In this document: positions 16,770 through 25,574 of the stretch, in pieces
Position numbering within the stretch: position 1 is the first letter of the stretch
Layout: every line of letters begins with the position of its first letter
From: Flavobacteriaceae bacterium GF1
Lineage (GTDB): Bacteria; Bacteroidota; Bacteroidia; Flavobacteriales; Flavobacteriaceae
Length of the DNA stretch: 64,000 bases
Direction of reading: 5' to 3'
Assembly (NCBI GenBank): GCA_009797885.1
Contig: WNKP01000009.1
Span: 62,001-126,000, forward strand
The notes under the pieces: model-generated
The model's input: only the letters and a program-made list of their open reading frames with translations
Told to the model about the DNA's origin: nothing
Database searches by the model: none
Translations under genes and position numbers: made by a program

Positions 16770-17885
16770 CTAATTTAGTGCTATGTCCTTTCTTTTGGAT
16801 TCACATTTCTTCGCAAAAGCTACCAGGGACATCATATTTGAAAAATCACCGATTTTGCCCTGCATCGCCGAAATTATACCATGTTTTGCGATTAAAACCC
16901 TGTTCATCGGCTGGTTCCCGTTCAGTAGCATGGCCTCAATCATTTTTTTTGCTTCCTGTTTACCATGAGTTTTGTAGGCCAACAACACCTTTACTGCATT
17001 TTCTTCATCGGTGATTTCCCTATGTTTCGGTTCATGACCCAATTGTCCGATCATTTGTTCAGCAACACTCCAGGTCGACCATGGGTTTTGTCCCGTAAGT
17101 AGATTACCATCATGGCCAATTTTTTCCAGGTACATGGCACCTTCCTTAAAATGGGCCCCCTTCTCCATCATCTTATCCTGTAAAAGAAAGGGAAATATTT
17201 CCTTGGCATCGGATATTAAAAGCAATTCCTCCCGATTTGTAAATCCGGTCACTTCCTTATTTTCCAGAAGCGGACGCCCATTGGACAAGGTCACATTGAC
17301 CAATGCTGCAGGACCATGGCAAACGGCTCCAATAACTTTATTGTTCTCATAATGATCCTTTACGATATGCTGAATTGCTTTGTTATCTGGAAAGTCGAAC
17401 ATGGCCCCTTTTCCTCCAACAAAGAAAATGGCCTCATACGGTTCACCAATACAATCTTCTATTTTGATCGTATGGCTTGTTTTGTATTGTGCGATGGAGT
17501 CGTTTAAAAAGGCAAAATCATAGGCCCCCATATCTTCTTCATCAATCACCACAGGTGGCTTCCCTCCTTTTGGACTCGCAATATCCACTTCAAAACCATT
17601 GGCCATAAAGGTATAATAGGCACGTGCCAACTCCGATAATTCATAACCTGTACCTTTTCCACTGTTGCCCATGACATCCGTACTTGTTACTACGGCCAGT
17701 ATTTTACCCCTAATTGGGATAACATTGTCCGATAAATAGGGTAAGTCTTCAATTGTAGTGGATTCAATAGTGACGTCGCTAGGGGGAATTAAACTCCTGA
17801 ACCAAAATCCAAAAGAAACGATGACGACAATGAGACTGCCCAAAAAGAGGGATATCCATTTAAGGATGCGATATTTTTTAAACAT
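16770..17885 (-). CDS. Membrane-anchored DJ-1/PfpI superfamily protein
   Basis: 371 residues from the ATG at 17885, which gives an N-terminal anchor (ISLFLGSLIVVIVSFGFWF); the frame is open 14 codons further but those residues precede the anchor. The DJ-1/PfpI (Hsp31-like) domain spans about 55-285, with Glu 82 in GYELSE and the nucleophile Cys 189 in GAVCHGPAAL, the elbow motif of the family. Relatives act as glyoxalase III, chaperones or stress proteins. The last 85 residues (after EPKHREITD) are an extra Lys-rich helical tail without known counterpart. It is followed closely by an AraC regulator. Confidence 0.85.
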   Translation of the reverse strand: MFKKYRILKWISLFLGSLIVVIVSFGFWFRSLIPPSDVTIESTTIEDLPYLSDNVIPIRGKILAVVTSTDVMGNSGKGTGYELSELARAYYTFMANGFEVDIASPKGGKPPVVIDEEDMGAYDFAFLNDSIAQYKTSHTIKIEDCIGEPYEAIFFVGGKGAMFDFPDNKAIQHIVKDHYENNKVIGAVCHGPAALVNVTLSNGRPLLENKEVTGFTNREELLLISDAKEIFPFLLQDKMMEKGAHFKEGAMYLEKIGHDGNLLTGQNPWSTWSVAEQMIGQLGHEPKHREITDEENAVKVLLAYKTHGKQEAKKMIEAMLLNGNQPMNRVLIAKHGIISAMQGKIGDFSNMMSLVAFAKKCESKRKDIALN

Positions 17886-18169
17886 AATTACGTATTTGAA
17901 ATTCTCGGCTAAATAACACCAAGACATCCGTACATACTGTTTAAATGATAATTCCGTCAGAGGAAAATACTATTCTGGAAGTGACCTATTTTCCATTTCC
18001 CATGGATTAGGCTTCCCTTGTTGGTTACGGTTTTTCCCTACGGGAAAGATTCATCATTTTACCATACGTCCCTTTAATCAAAACCTAAATTGAGTTGTTG
18101 AAAGTCATAAACCCGATAGGGATTTGGATATTTTTTTCAGAGTTGAACTACTTTTAGGGAAAAACAATT

Positions 18170-19291
18170 TTGGCGCCCATAGAAATTCTTTTTCTTTTTT
18201 TCGGTTTTCAGGCTTTTCTACTCATGATGCTGTTTGCTCTCAAAAAGCAGGACGGATTTGCCTACGCCAATAGGATTTTCGCTCTTTTTCTATTTTTCGC
18301 CGGATGGCTTATAAGTTATAATCCTCTTTTTTGGTCAGGAGTATTGTTTCAGGGTAGCCTTATACATCTTAATTTGACTTATGTAATTCCATTGTCCTTG
18401 ATCGGACCCATTTTTTTCTTTTACATCAGGTATGTTGTAACAAGGCGGAAGCTATCCTTTTCAAGGGATTTTTTTCATTTCCTACCTTTCCTATATATGG
18501 TTTTCTCTTACCTCCCCTACTTTATACTGGACTCCAAATCAAAACTTGAGGTATACAGGGAACAACAAATGAACAGTATCATCAATGTCAGTAACTTGGC
18601 GGAAGCCAGTCTCATCATTATTATGATCGTTTATGCCGCAGTTTGTTTTAGCCGCTACTTGGTCGTATTTCAGGGACAAAACGATTTTAAACTATGGTTA
18701 AAGGCAATTTGCATCTCGTACTCAGGCATTGTATTAAGTTTGGTGGTCTTCTATGTTTTGTACTTTTCCCAAGTTCTTACCACGGAACAGGACTATATCA
18801 TTACATTGATGATATCCATATCCGTGTTCATCACCTCCTATTTTTCGTTTAACTATGCAACCCTATTCAATGGGAGCCCGTTCAGGGAAATTATTCCCCT
18901 CACCAAGTATAGAAAGACAGGGCTCACCAAAAACTATTCCCTAGAGCTTAAGGAAAGCCTATTGGACCTTATGGAAAAAGAAAGACCCTATTTAAACGGT
19001 GAACTCCGATTGGACGATATTGCAAGATTATTGGGTATTGGTAGACATCACGCATCGCAGATCATCAACGAGCATTTCAACACAAATTTCTTTGATTTTA
19101 TCAACACCTATCGAACGGCGGAAGCAATCAAACAAATAGAGAAAAATAAGCGCAAAATGAATCTGGCCGAAATTGGCTTTATAGCCGGATTCAACAATAC
19201 CGTTTCTTTTAATAAGGCTTTCAAAAAGAATGTTGGGGTCACTCCTTCAAAGTATAGGAAGCAGCTATCAAAAAGGTCGGAATTTCAATAA
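18170..19291 (+). CDS. Membrane-anchored AraC-family transcriptional regulator
   Basis: 373 residues. The start is TTG at 18170: an in-frame stop lies 13 bases upstream at 18155, no ATG precedes the first helix, and AGGGA at 18156-18160 is a plausible ribosome binding site. Seven hydrophobic helices (to about 240) are followed by an AraC HTH with RLDDIARLLGIGRHHASQII and a final NLAEIGFIAGFNNTVSFNKA. It is divergent from the DJ-1/PfpI gene across about 285 bases and is read towards the small secreted protein at 19396. Confidence 0.87.
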   Translation: MAPIEILFLFFGFQAFLLMMLFALKKQDGFAYANRIFALFLFFAGWLISYNPLFWSGVLFQGSLIHLNLTYVIPLSLIGPIFFFYIRYVVTRRKLSFSRDFFHFLPFLYMVFSYLPYFILDSKSKLEVYREQQMNSIINVSNLAEASLIIIMIVYAAVCFSRYLVVFQGQNDFKLWLKAICISYSGIVLSLVVFYVLYFSQVLTTEQDYIITLMISISVFITSYFSFNYATLFNGSPFREIIPLTKYRKTGLTKNYSLELKESLLDLMEKERPYLNGELRLDDIARLLGIGRHHASQIINEHFNTNFFDFINTYRTAEAIKQIEKNKRKMNLAEIGFIAGFNNTVSFNKAFKKNVGVTPSKYRKQLSKRSEFQ

Positions 19292-19395
19292 TTTCCATCG
19301 GCAAAAACCATAAGGTTTATAATGATTGCCCATTTTGAACTCGTTTTTTTGTTTTTTGCCAGATTAAAGCCGAGAGGTTGTTAAGTTTAAAAAGT

Positions 19396-20118
19396 ATGGA
19401 AAAATATTATATAGGTATTGTCTTTGCATGGTTGGGCATCACCACTTGCCTAGGTCAACAAACAGGTATTGAAGAGGGTCTCCTTTTGCTGGAAAAATCA
19501 AAAAAAATTCATGACAGGGATGGAACTTGGCCGTCCCAAAAATTGGAATTCAGGGTTCAGGAGCCACGGGTCCAAAACCCTGAGCGATTTTCCGAAGTAT
19601 TGATTAATCGGTCCAACCAATCGTTTGCATTAAAAAGAAGAATTGATTCAAAGGAAATTGAAATCCATGTTTCGAACGATCAGGTCTGGTTCAAAATTGA
19701 TGGCAATGAAATCAAGGACGAAACCCTACTTGGAAAGTACAGGTTGTCCGAACCCAGGGCCAAGGGATATCAAAGATTTTACCAGACCATTTATGGAATT
19801 CCAATGTCCATTGACACCACTTTTTATAAAAAAATTGAACACGTCAAAAAAGTGAAGTTTCAAGGAGCAGATGCTTTTTTGATCATGTTTTCCCTAAGGG
19901 AGGAAATGATAGGAAAACAATGGGGGTTAATCCTCTCAAATACGGATTTCAGGGTCCTTGGATTGGAAATATACCATCCTGGGTCCGAAAATGACGAAAG
20001 GGAAACAATCTGGTTCGATGGATACTTTGAAAAAAATGGAATCCTGATCGCCAGATTCAAGCATTGGTTTTTAAATGGGGATAAGGAATATTTGGGCAGT
20101 GATATCATCATAAACTGA
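19396..20118 (+). CDS. Secreted DUF6503-type protein
   Basis: 240 residues from the ATG at 19396, which begins a signal peptide (MEKYYIGIVFAWLGITTC, cleaved near LGQQ). The upstream TTG-started frame adds six residues only. The mature domain has the pattern of the lipoprotein-carrier-like DUF6503 group: LLEKSKKIHDRDGTW at the start, a strand-rich middle with VWFKIDGNE, and EHVKKVKFQGADAFLIMF and FRVLGLEIYHPG later. Function is not known; a lipid- or ligand-binding half-barrel is likely. It is 104 bases behind the AraC gene and convergent with the PD40 lipoprotein gene. Confidence 0.7.
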   Translation: MEKYYIGIVFAWLGITTCLGQQTGIEEGLLLLEKSKKIHDRDGTWPSQKLEFRVQEPRVQNPERFSEVLINRSNQSFALKRRIDSKEIEIHVSNDQVWFKIDGNEIKDETLLGKYRLSEPRAKGYQRFYQTIYGIPMSIDTTFYKKIEHVKKVKFQGADAFLIMFSLREEMIGKQWGLILSNTDFRVLGLEIYHPGSENDERETIWFDGYFEKNGILIARFKHWFLNGDKEYLGSDIIIN

Positions 20119-20233
20119 GGGACCACATCATTCCCCACCCTTTGAACAGTTTTGGTATGGAACACAGCCATTTCATCATGATCCAGGCTTGTGGTTTTAA
20201 TTTAAATGGGCTTACAGCGCTTTCAACTAGCTG

Positions 20234-21175
20234 TTATAACATGTCACTTAGCGCTGCTTCAGCGCTAATGAAATAAATATCACCATCCCTTGAAAAAAAG
20301 AGCCATTTACCATCTGGACTGAGACTGGGTGTCCCTTCATCACCAGGCGTATTAATTTTAGGTCCGATATTAACAGGTTTTGACCATGTATTACCTCGAA
20401 GCCGTTTTACAAAATATAAATCGTTACCTCCCAAGCCTCCAGCCTGTCTTGAATCTATCAGCAAAAAGTCTTCATCTGGGGAAATGAAAGGATTGGAGAA
20501 ACTGGTGTCAATATCAATTTCAACATATTCGGGTTCCGAAAACATATGGTCGCTGGACGTTGATTTAAATATATCATGTTGTTTTCCCTCCAATCTACCC
20601 ATTGTTGAAAAATACATGGTACCATTTTTTGTTAGACTCAAATACCCCTCGCCACTGGTAGGTGAATTAATGTCCCCTTTGATCATTTTTGGCTCCGCCC
20701 AGGAACCCTCTTTTTTTCCGGTATACCAAATATTGGGCATTTCCAATGGTATGGTATCCTTACCCCTTGGTCGCATTGAAAAAAAATAGAGTTTGTCGTC
20801 CTGTGGGTCAATAAAGGCGTCAGCATCGAAGTACTTTCCAGAGAATGAAGCAATCCCTGCCGGTTGCCATTTATTGTTCTCAAATCTTGAGGTATAAATG
20901 CAGAAATCCTTGTCTTCACCTCTCTTACTGGTAAAGAACAGCGTTTTCATATCTGCTGTAAAGGTTATGCCAAACTCAGCACTTTCCGTTAAGGAAACTA
21001 CTTCAGATTCAAATTTTGTAGCGGTCTCGGCGGATGTTCCTTCAAATGGGTGGATATCAGTATTGGCATGGGTGCTGGATGGCTTTTTCCCTCGTTCATT
21101 CCGACAGGACATTAAGATTATAGCAATAATCGTTAAAAGCGTAGGTACACTGCTCATTTGTCTTTTCATCATCAT
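20234..21175 (-). CDS. PD40/TolB-like beta-propeller lipoprotein
   Basis: 313 residues. The signal ends in the lipobox ILMSC; three Met codons (21175, 21172, 21169) are possible starts. The body contains repeated WD40-like (PD40) blades: TADMKTLFFTSKRG, DPQDDKLYFFSMRPRG, TKNGTMYFSTMGR, SPDEDFLLIDSRQAGG and SPDGKWLFFSRDGDIYF. Propellers of this type in Bacteroidota are surface or periplasmic binding proteins. The last codons encode a run of small residues over a perfect 9-bp inverted repeat (20248-20268). No operon partner is evident. Confidence 0.85.
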   Translation of the reverse strand: MMMKRQMSSVPTLLTIIAIILMSCRNERGKKPSSTHANTDIHPFEGTSAETATKFESEVVSLTESAEFGITFTADMKTLFFTSKRGEDKDFCIYTSRFENNKWQPAGIASFSGKYFDADAFIDPQDDKLYFFSMRPRGKDTIPLEMPNIWYTGKKEGSWAEPKMIKGDINSPTSGEGYLSLTKNGTMYFSTMGRLEGKQHDIFKSTSSDHMFSEPEYVEIDIDTSFSNPFISPDEDFLLIDSRQAGGLGGNDLYFVKRLRGNTWSKPVNIGPKINTPGDEGTPSLSPDGKWLFFSRDGDIYFISAEAALSDML

Positions 21176-21289
21176 TTTTAGAATACTGGTTTGTTTCAGT
21201 GGTCGTCTTTTAAATCAGTTGTGATCGATTAAAAATTAGCGTTTTGTACAACCTTTTGTACTTAGGAAGAGTCCACAATTGGTGTTCCC

Positions 21290-21808
21290 TCATCCCTTTC
21301 TTTTATACTTGATCCGCCAGTTCAAATGCCACGTTTTTCCATTATCGTTGCTATATTCCCAGTCCCAGGTCATTGATGCAGCGGTAATCTCGTAAAAGAC
21401 CATGCGCTGCACAAAATCCTTGCCTTCCTGGTTTTTGGAAACCTCCGTTTTGAATATTTTTTTGTCACCGTCCAAATCACCTGTAAAGTGATAAAAAGCC
21501 CCATTGTTGTCCGCATAGCATTGGAACCACTTTTTGGTGGCGGTATGATAGGTAGAAATACTGGTGCCCTTATACCCCTTGGATTTTCCTTCCAGGATTT
21601 CAAAGTTCTCTTGTACCACCTTTCCGTCCAGGACTTTTTGAATGTGATTGACACCCCACCCTTTTTTGCCATCGCCCTCACTCCAACTTACTTCCCATTC
21701 CCCTATCCAAAAATCGAGGTATCCCGACGGATCGGAAGGGCCTTCCTGTGCTTTTATCCCAAACAGCGGAGCCAACAACAGAACAATACTTAAAACCGTT
21801 TTTTTCAA
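21290..21808 (-). CDS. Secreted DUF1579-like beta-barrel protein
   Basis: 172 residues with signal MKKTVLSIVLLLAPLFG, cleaved after IKAQ. The mature protein begins with a segment GYLDFWIGEWEVSWSEGDG, typical of the DUF1579/THAP4-like ten-strand barrel fold (xxxLxGxWxV), and continues as paired strands with many Trp, ending SNDNGKTWHLNWRIKYKRKG. The fold binds heme or small ligands in some members; here the ligand is unknown. Confidence 0.75.
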   Translation of the reverse strand: MKKTVLSIVLLLAPLFGIKAQEGPSDPSGYLDFWIGEWEVSWSEGDGKKGWGVNHIQKVLDGKVVQENFEILEGKSKGYKGTSISTYHTATKKWFQCYADNNGAFYHFTGDLDGDKKIFKTEVSKNQEGKDFVQRMVFYEITAASMTWDWEYSNDNGKTWHLNWRIKYKRKG

Positions 21809-21961
21809 AACCTGCTATTTTAATTGAACCCATTTTCCAACAAAATAAAGATTGCCCTAAAAGGAAATAAGAAAGCTTATAATAATTAGCAAAGTGGAGC
21901 GGCATCCTTTTACAGATTCAGGACAAGATGACGCGTTATTGGGTGGAATGCCATCAACTAA

Positions 21962-21989
21962 AAAGGCATGAAATCAATTTCATGCCTTT
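21962..21989 (-). terminator. Rho-independent terminator of the SPFH gene
   Basis: Arms AAAGGCATGAAAT (21962-21974) and its complement (21977-21989) leave a two-base gap and are followed on the minus strand by TTTTAG. It lies 25 bases after the stop of the SPFH lipoprotein gene. Confidence 0.7.
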
Positions 21990-22014
21990 ACCTATCATTA
22001 TACCTTCCCTTGCC

Positions 22015-22794
22015 TTATTCGTTGGCGTCGATGAGCATGGGGGTCTTTCCATCGGTAAGGATGATTTTGGTGTTTGGCGAGGTCGAAAGCCTATTGAATG
22101 CTTCAATGCTCCTGATCTTAATGATTTCTTCGGTCAAACCCTCGGAAAGGATTTTCTGTGCATCACGTTCCCCTTCGGCATCAATGATCTTACGGTTCGC
22201 CTCAAGCTTAGCCTGTTGAATCACAAATTCCATACGCATGGCGTCCTGTTCCGCCTGTAGTTTTCGCTCAATGGAGTTTGCCAACCCTGGGGGCAATTGG
22301 ATGCTTTTCATCAAAACGGCAATCAATTCAATACCATCAGCTTGCTTTCTCAGATTTTCATTCATTTTAACCTTGATTTCTTCCTCAATATTGGAACGCA
22401 TCCCCGAGTGCATGTCCTTGGCGTAGAATTTTGCACAGACATCAGAAGAGGCGGAACGAAATACGCTGGTAATTATGGATTCGTAATCGCGCCCTAAATT
22501 TTGAAGGACACTGGGAATCTTCTCCCGTTCCAATCGGTATAAAATTGAAATTTCCGATTCCACACTTAGCCCTTCCTTACTGGGGAGCGTCAAAATAAGT
22601 TTAATGTTATTCGTTTGTGTTGATTCCTTGATCACCTTACTTGTAAAGGGATTAAAAAAAACGGTGCCCTCAGTGGCCACCTGATCGTCAAACTTCCCCA
22701 AGGTCTGCTTTACCCCAGCTTCACCCGGTCGAATAACTGCACAGCTTGAAAACAATAGCATAGCTGCAATGCTTAACATAAATACATCTCTCAT
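22015..22794 (-). CDS. Prohibitin/SPFH-domain lipoprotein
   Basis: 259 residues. The signal MRDVFMLSIAAMLLF ends in a lipobox FSSC, and AVIRPGEAGVKQTLGKF opens the SPFH (band 7) domain. The body runs to about 200 with EYDVRY-like SILYRLEREKIPSV and a coiled AEQDAMRMEFVIQQAKLEANRK region, as in prohibitins. SPFH proteins form large rings that hold membrane proteases or lipids. Most are anchored by a helix; a lipid anchor is less common. It is a single-gene unit ended by the hairpin at 21962. Confidence 0.85.
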   Translation of the reverse strand: MRDVFMLSIAAMLLFSSCAVIRPGEAGVKQTLGKFDDQVATEGTVFFNPFTSKVIKESTQTNNIKLILTLPSKEGLSVESEISILYRLEREKIPSVLQNLGRDYESIITSVFRSASSDVCAKFYAKDMHSGMRSNIEEEIKVKMNENLRKQADGIELIAVLMKSIQLPPGLANSIERKLQAEQDAMRMEFVIQQAKLEANRKIIDAEGERDAQKILSEGLTEEIIKIRSIEAFNRLSTSPNTKIILTDGKTPMLIDANE

Positions 22795-23132
22795 TACGCA
22801 CTTTTTGATTAATTAATAGTAAAAATTTGGTTTGAACTCACATTGGTCATTTATGAAATCTGAATTTCAGGGTAGTGCACAAAGCCTGGTCCACCCCTGG
22901 CATCCTTTACTTATTTACCAAGAATTATGCCATTCAACAGCCCATTTTTGGTAGGCCACCAGAAAAATGAAATAGACCGTTCCCACACCAAACAACGGAT
23001 GATTCCCTTAGGATGATCAAGGCGTTGAATCCCACAATCGCCATTCATCCCAATCCTTGCTTTAAGAGCCCAGGTTCATGGCACGTATTGTGTACATTGG
23101 TACGATTGTCGTCTGTTCCGGTACCTAAAAAA
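22795..23132. other. Intergenic region with possible decayed membrane-protein reading
   Basis: About 340 bases between the SPFH gene and the terminator of the EF-G-like gene. On the minus strand, two frames over 22915-23044 read like one short membrane protein broken by a frameshift: a frame with MAIVGFNALIILRESSV, then another with GTVYFIFLVAYQKWAVEWHN and a stop. I recognise no family, so this is only a possible relic. Confidence 0.25.
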
Positions 23133-23171
23133 TACGGCAGTAACCCTAAGAAACACAAGGTTACTGCCGTA
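23133..23171 (-). terminator. Strong rho-independent terminator of the EF-G-like gene
   Basis: A perfect 13-bp stem (TACGGCAGTAACC at 23133-23145 pairing with 23159-23171) encloses a 13-base loop. On the minus strand it starts 7 bases after the stop codon and is followed by six T residues. Confidence 0.88.
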
Positions 23172-23178
23172 ATATAGT

Positions 23179-25281
23179 CTACGCTTTGATCAGCTCTTTT
23201 TGTACATTTTCAGGAACGGATTCAAAGGAAGCAAATTCAGAAGTGAAGGTTGCCTTACCTTGGGTGAGTGAACGTAAATTGGTGGAATAGCCCCCAAGTT
23301 CCGATTCCGGGGTGGTACATTTTAAAATCTGATACTGCTCCACAGTATCAAAACCTAAAATCACCGATCTGCGCGACTGTAGATCGGTCATCACATTACC
23401 CAGCATTTCTTCGGGCACCCTAACCGTAAGTTCCCGTAAGGGTTCCATTAATTGGGGTTTTGCGTTTAGAAACGCTTCTTTAAAGGCATGTGCCCCCGCA
23501 ATCTTAAAGGCAATATCGTTTGAATCCACGGAATGCATCTTTCCATCATATACCAACACGCGAACATCCCGAACATAGGAGCCGGTCAATGGGCCGGATT
23601 CCATAACCTCCAAAATTCCTTTCTTGATGGACGGTAAATACCTCAGGTCGATGACACCTCCTACAATACAATTGTAAAAGACCAGTTTGCCTCCCCAGGG
23701 CAAATCCACTTCTTCCTTTCCACGGATATTGAATCCTTCCGGTTCGGGCATCCCCTCATGCCATGGTTCTATCTTTAAATGCACCTCGGCAAACTGCCCT
23801 GCACCTCCCGATTGTTTTTTATGACGATAACTTGCCCGGGCGGAACGTTTTATGGTTTCGCGATAGGCAATTTTAGGCTGTTCAAATTTCGGTTGTACCC
23901 CGTAGGTGTTTTCCAAGATCCATTTGACCGTGGCCAAATGCAATTCGCCTTGACAACCGACCAGTTGCTGCTTTAATTCATTGGAATAGCTCACTACAAC
24001 CGTCGGATCCTGGCTTTGAATTTTCCGCAAGGCCTCGGTTAGTTTTTCTTCCTCATGCTGTGATACTGCCGAAACCGCCTTGGTCAATCTTGACTGCGGA
24101 TACTTGATCGGTTTAATGGTCATTTTGTGCCCTTCTTGATGCAGGGTGTCATTGGTCTCCGTACCTTTTAGCTTCAAGGTGGCCCCAATATCACCTACCA
24201 CGAGTTTGGAGACCGGTTCACGCTTTTTACCATCCATAATGAACAACTGGTTCAACACTTCGGTTTCCTCCGTTCTGGAATTGATCAGCTTATCATTGAC
24301 CGTAACCGTACCTGATTTTACTTTGAAGAAGGTCAATTGGCCCACATTGGGCAAATTAACGGTTTTGAACACGAACAAGGTGGTAGGAGCGTCTGCTTTG
24401 GGGGGAATATCGAATCCCTCAACACTTTGTTCCGGTTTTAAATCTGCCGCGGCGGGCGTCACATTATCGATAAAGCCCATTAGTCGGCCACTGCCCATAT
24501 CTTGTAGGGCCGATACGCAGAACACTGGAAACACCTCGTGGTTAAGCATGCCGGCTTTGATACCCTGCCGCATTTCATCCTCATTTAAGGTCCCCTTCTC
24601 AAAGAAAAGTTCCATCAAATCCTCATCATTTTCAGCAGCTTTTTCCACCAATTCGTTGTGCAATTGGTCTGCCAATTCCTTTTGGTCATCCGGAATAGGG
24701 TGTTTTTCAGGCTTGCCTCCCTGAGGAGGGAATTTGTACATTTTCATTTTAAGTACATCAATGATGCACTGTGCCCCATCCAGCTGTAGCGGGTACTGTA
24801 CCTTAACCGCACTATTGCCCACCAACGCTTTGATATCATTGAAACTGTCCTCAAAATTGGCTTTGGGATGGTCTATTTGATTGATGACAAAGAGCGTAGG
24901 TTTTTGGTAGGTGTCCACATAGTTCCAAATGATTTCCGTACCAATCTCAACGCCGTTCCTAGCATTGATAATGGTGACCACGGTATCGGCCACCCGAATT
25001 GAAGACATAATTTCCCCTACAAAATCATCAAGTCCGGGGGTATCTATGATGTTTATCTTATAGTTGCGCCACTCGGTATGCAGGGGTGTTGCAAATACTG
25101 TGGTGCCCCTTTCATGTTCAATGGTATGATAATCGGAGACCGTATTTTTGTTTTCAACGGTTCCCCTTCTGTTCAGAAGTCCTGCTTCAAAAAGCATAGT
25201 CTCAGATAATGTGGTCATGCCACAGCCGTGGGCACCCACAAATACTACGTTTTTAATGTGTTTTTCGTCATATATTTTCAT
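23179..25281 (-). CDS. Elongation factor G-like translational GTPase paralogue with altered P-loop
   Basis: 700 residues from the ATG at 25281; an ATG at 25311 is possible but lacks similarity. The order is that of EF-G: G domain with RGTT (switch I), DTPGLDDF (G3), NQIDH (G4) and VSALQDMG (G5), domain II, then domains III-V with a KQSGGAGQFAEVHLKIEP segment and C-terminal EPLRELTVRVPEEMLGNVMTD. The P-loop reads GAHGCGMTT at about 16-24: the lysine of GxxxxGKT is Met (ATG codon, one base from AAG). G4 has Gln in place of Lys. This matches the second, EF-G-like class rather than the housekeeping factor. A monocistronic gene with its own terminator. Confidence 0.88.
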   Translation of the reverse strand: MKIYDEKHIKNVVFVGAHGCGMTTLSETMLFEAGLLNRRGTVENKNTVSDYHTIEHERGTTVFATPLHTEWRNYKINIIDTPGLDDFVGEIMSSIRVADTVVTIINARNGVEIGTEIIWNYVDTYQKPTLFVINQIDHPKANFEDSFNDIKALVGNSAVKVQYPLQLDGAQCIIDVLKMKMYKFPPQGGKPEKHPIPDDQKELADQLHNELVEKAAENDEDLMELFFEKGTLNEDEMRQGIKAGMLNHEVFPVFCVSALQDMGSGRLMGFIDNVTPAAADLKPEQSVEGFDIPPKADAPTTLFVFKTVNLPNVGQLTFFKVKSGTVTVNDKLINSRTEETEVLNQLFIMDGKKREPVSKLVVGDIGATLKLKGTETNDTLHQEGHKMTIKPIKYPQSRLTKAVSAVSQHEEEKLTEALRKIQSQDPTVVVSYSNELKQQLVGCQGELHLATVKWILENTYGVQPKFEQPKIAYRETIKRSARASYRHKKQSGGAGQFAEVHLKIEPWHEGMPEPEGFNIRGKEEVDLPWGGKLVFYNCIVGGVIDLRYLPSIKKGILEVMESGPLTGSYVRDVRVLVYDGKMHSVDSNDIAFKIAGAHAFKEAFLNAKPQLMEPLRELTVRVPEEMLGNVMTDLQSRRSVILGFDTVEQYQILKCTTPESELGGYSTNLRSLTQGKATFTSEFASFESVPENVQKELIKA

Positions 25282-25574
25282 CTGTTGGAGAGTTAAGGAG
25301 TTACAATTCACTAAAATTTACTAAAAATACCCGTTTCATTGTTTTAAAAACATGACATTTTCCCATATAAATCGCCCGCGAATTGTTGTATATTCTCCAC
25401 ACCTCTTAAATATCAGGGCGCTCGTAGATTTTATCCTGAAATGGTGTGTCCATCCATGGACCTATTTTTGTCCGGAATGAATGGGTCCTATACGCCTGTA
25501 GTCAACCGTTAATTGTCCCAACTAGAGCTCAATGCAATGCCTAGGATTGCTTATTTAAAAAATGAAGATGGGAT

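Noticed and set aside
20248-20268. Perfect 9-bp inverted repeat TTAGCGCTG
   Set aside because: It lies inside the last codons of the PD40 lipoprotein, encodes an Ala-rich tail and has no T-run; more likely codon-driven than regulatory.
24146-24724. Plus-strand frame of 192 codons
   Set aside because: It lies wholly antisense to the EF-G-like gene, whose translation is clearly real; the peptide has low-complexity Ser/Leu content as expected from a shadow.
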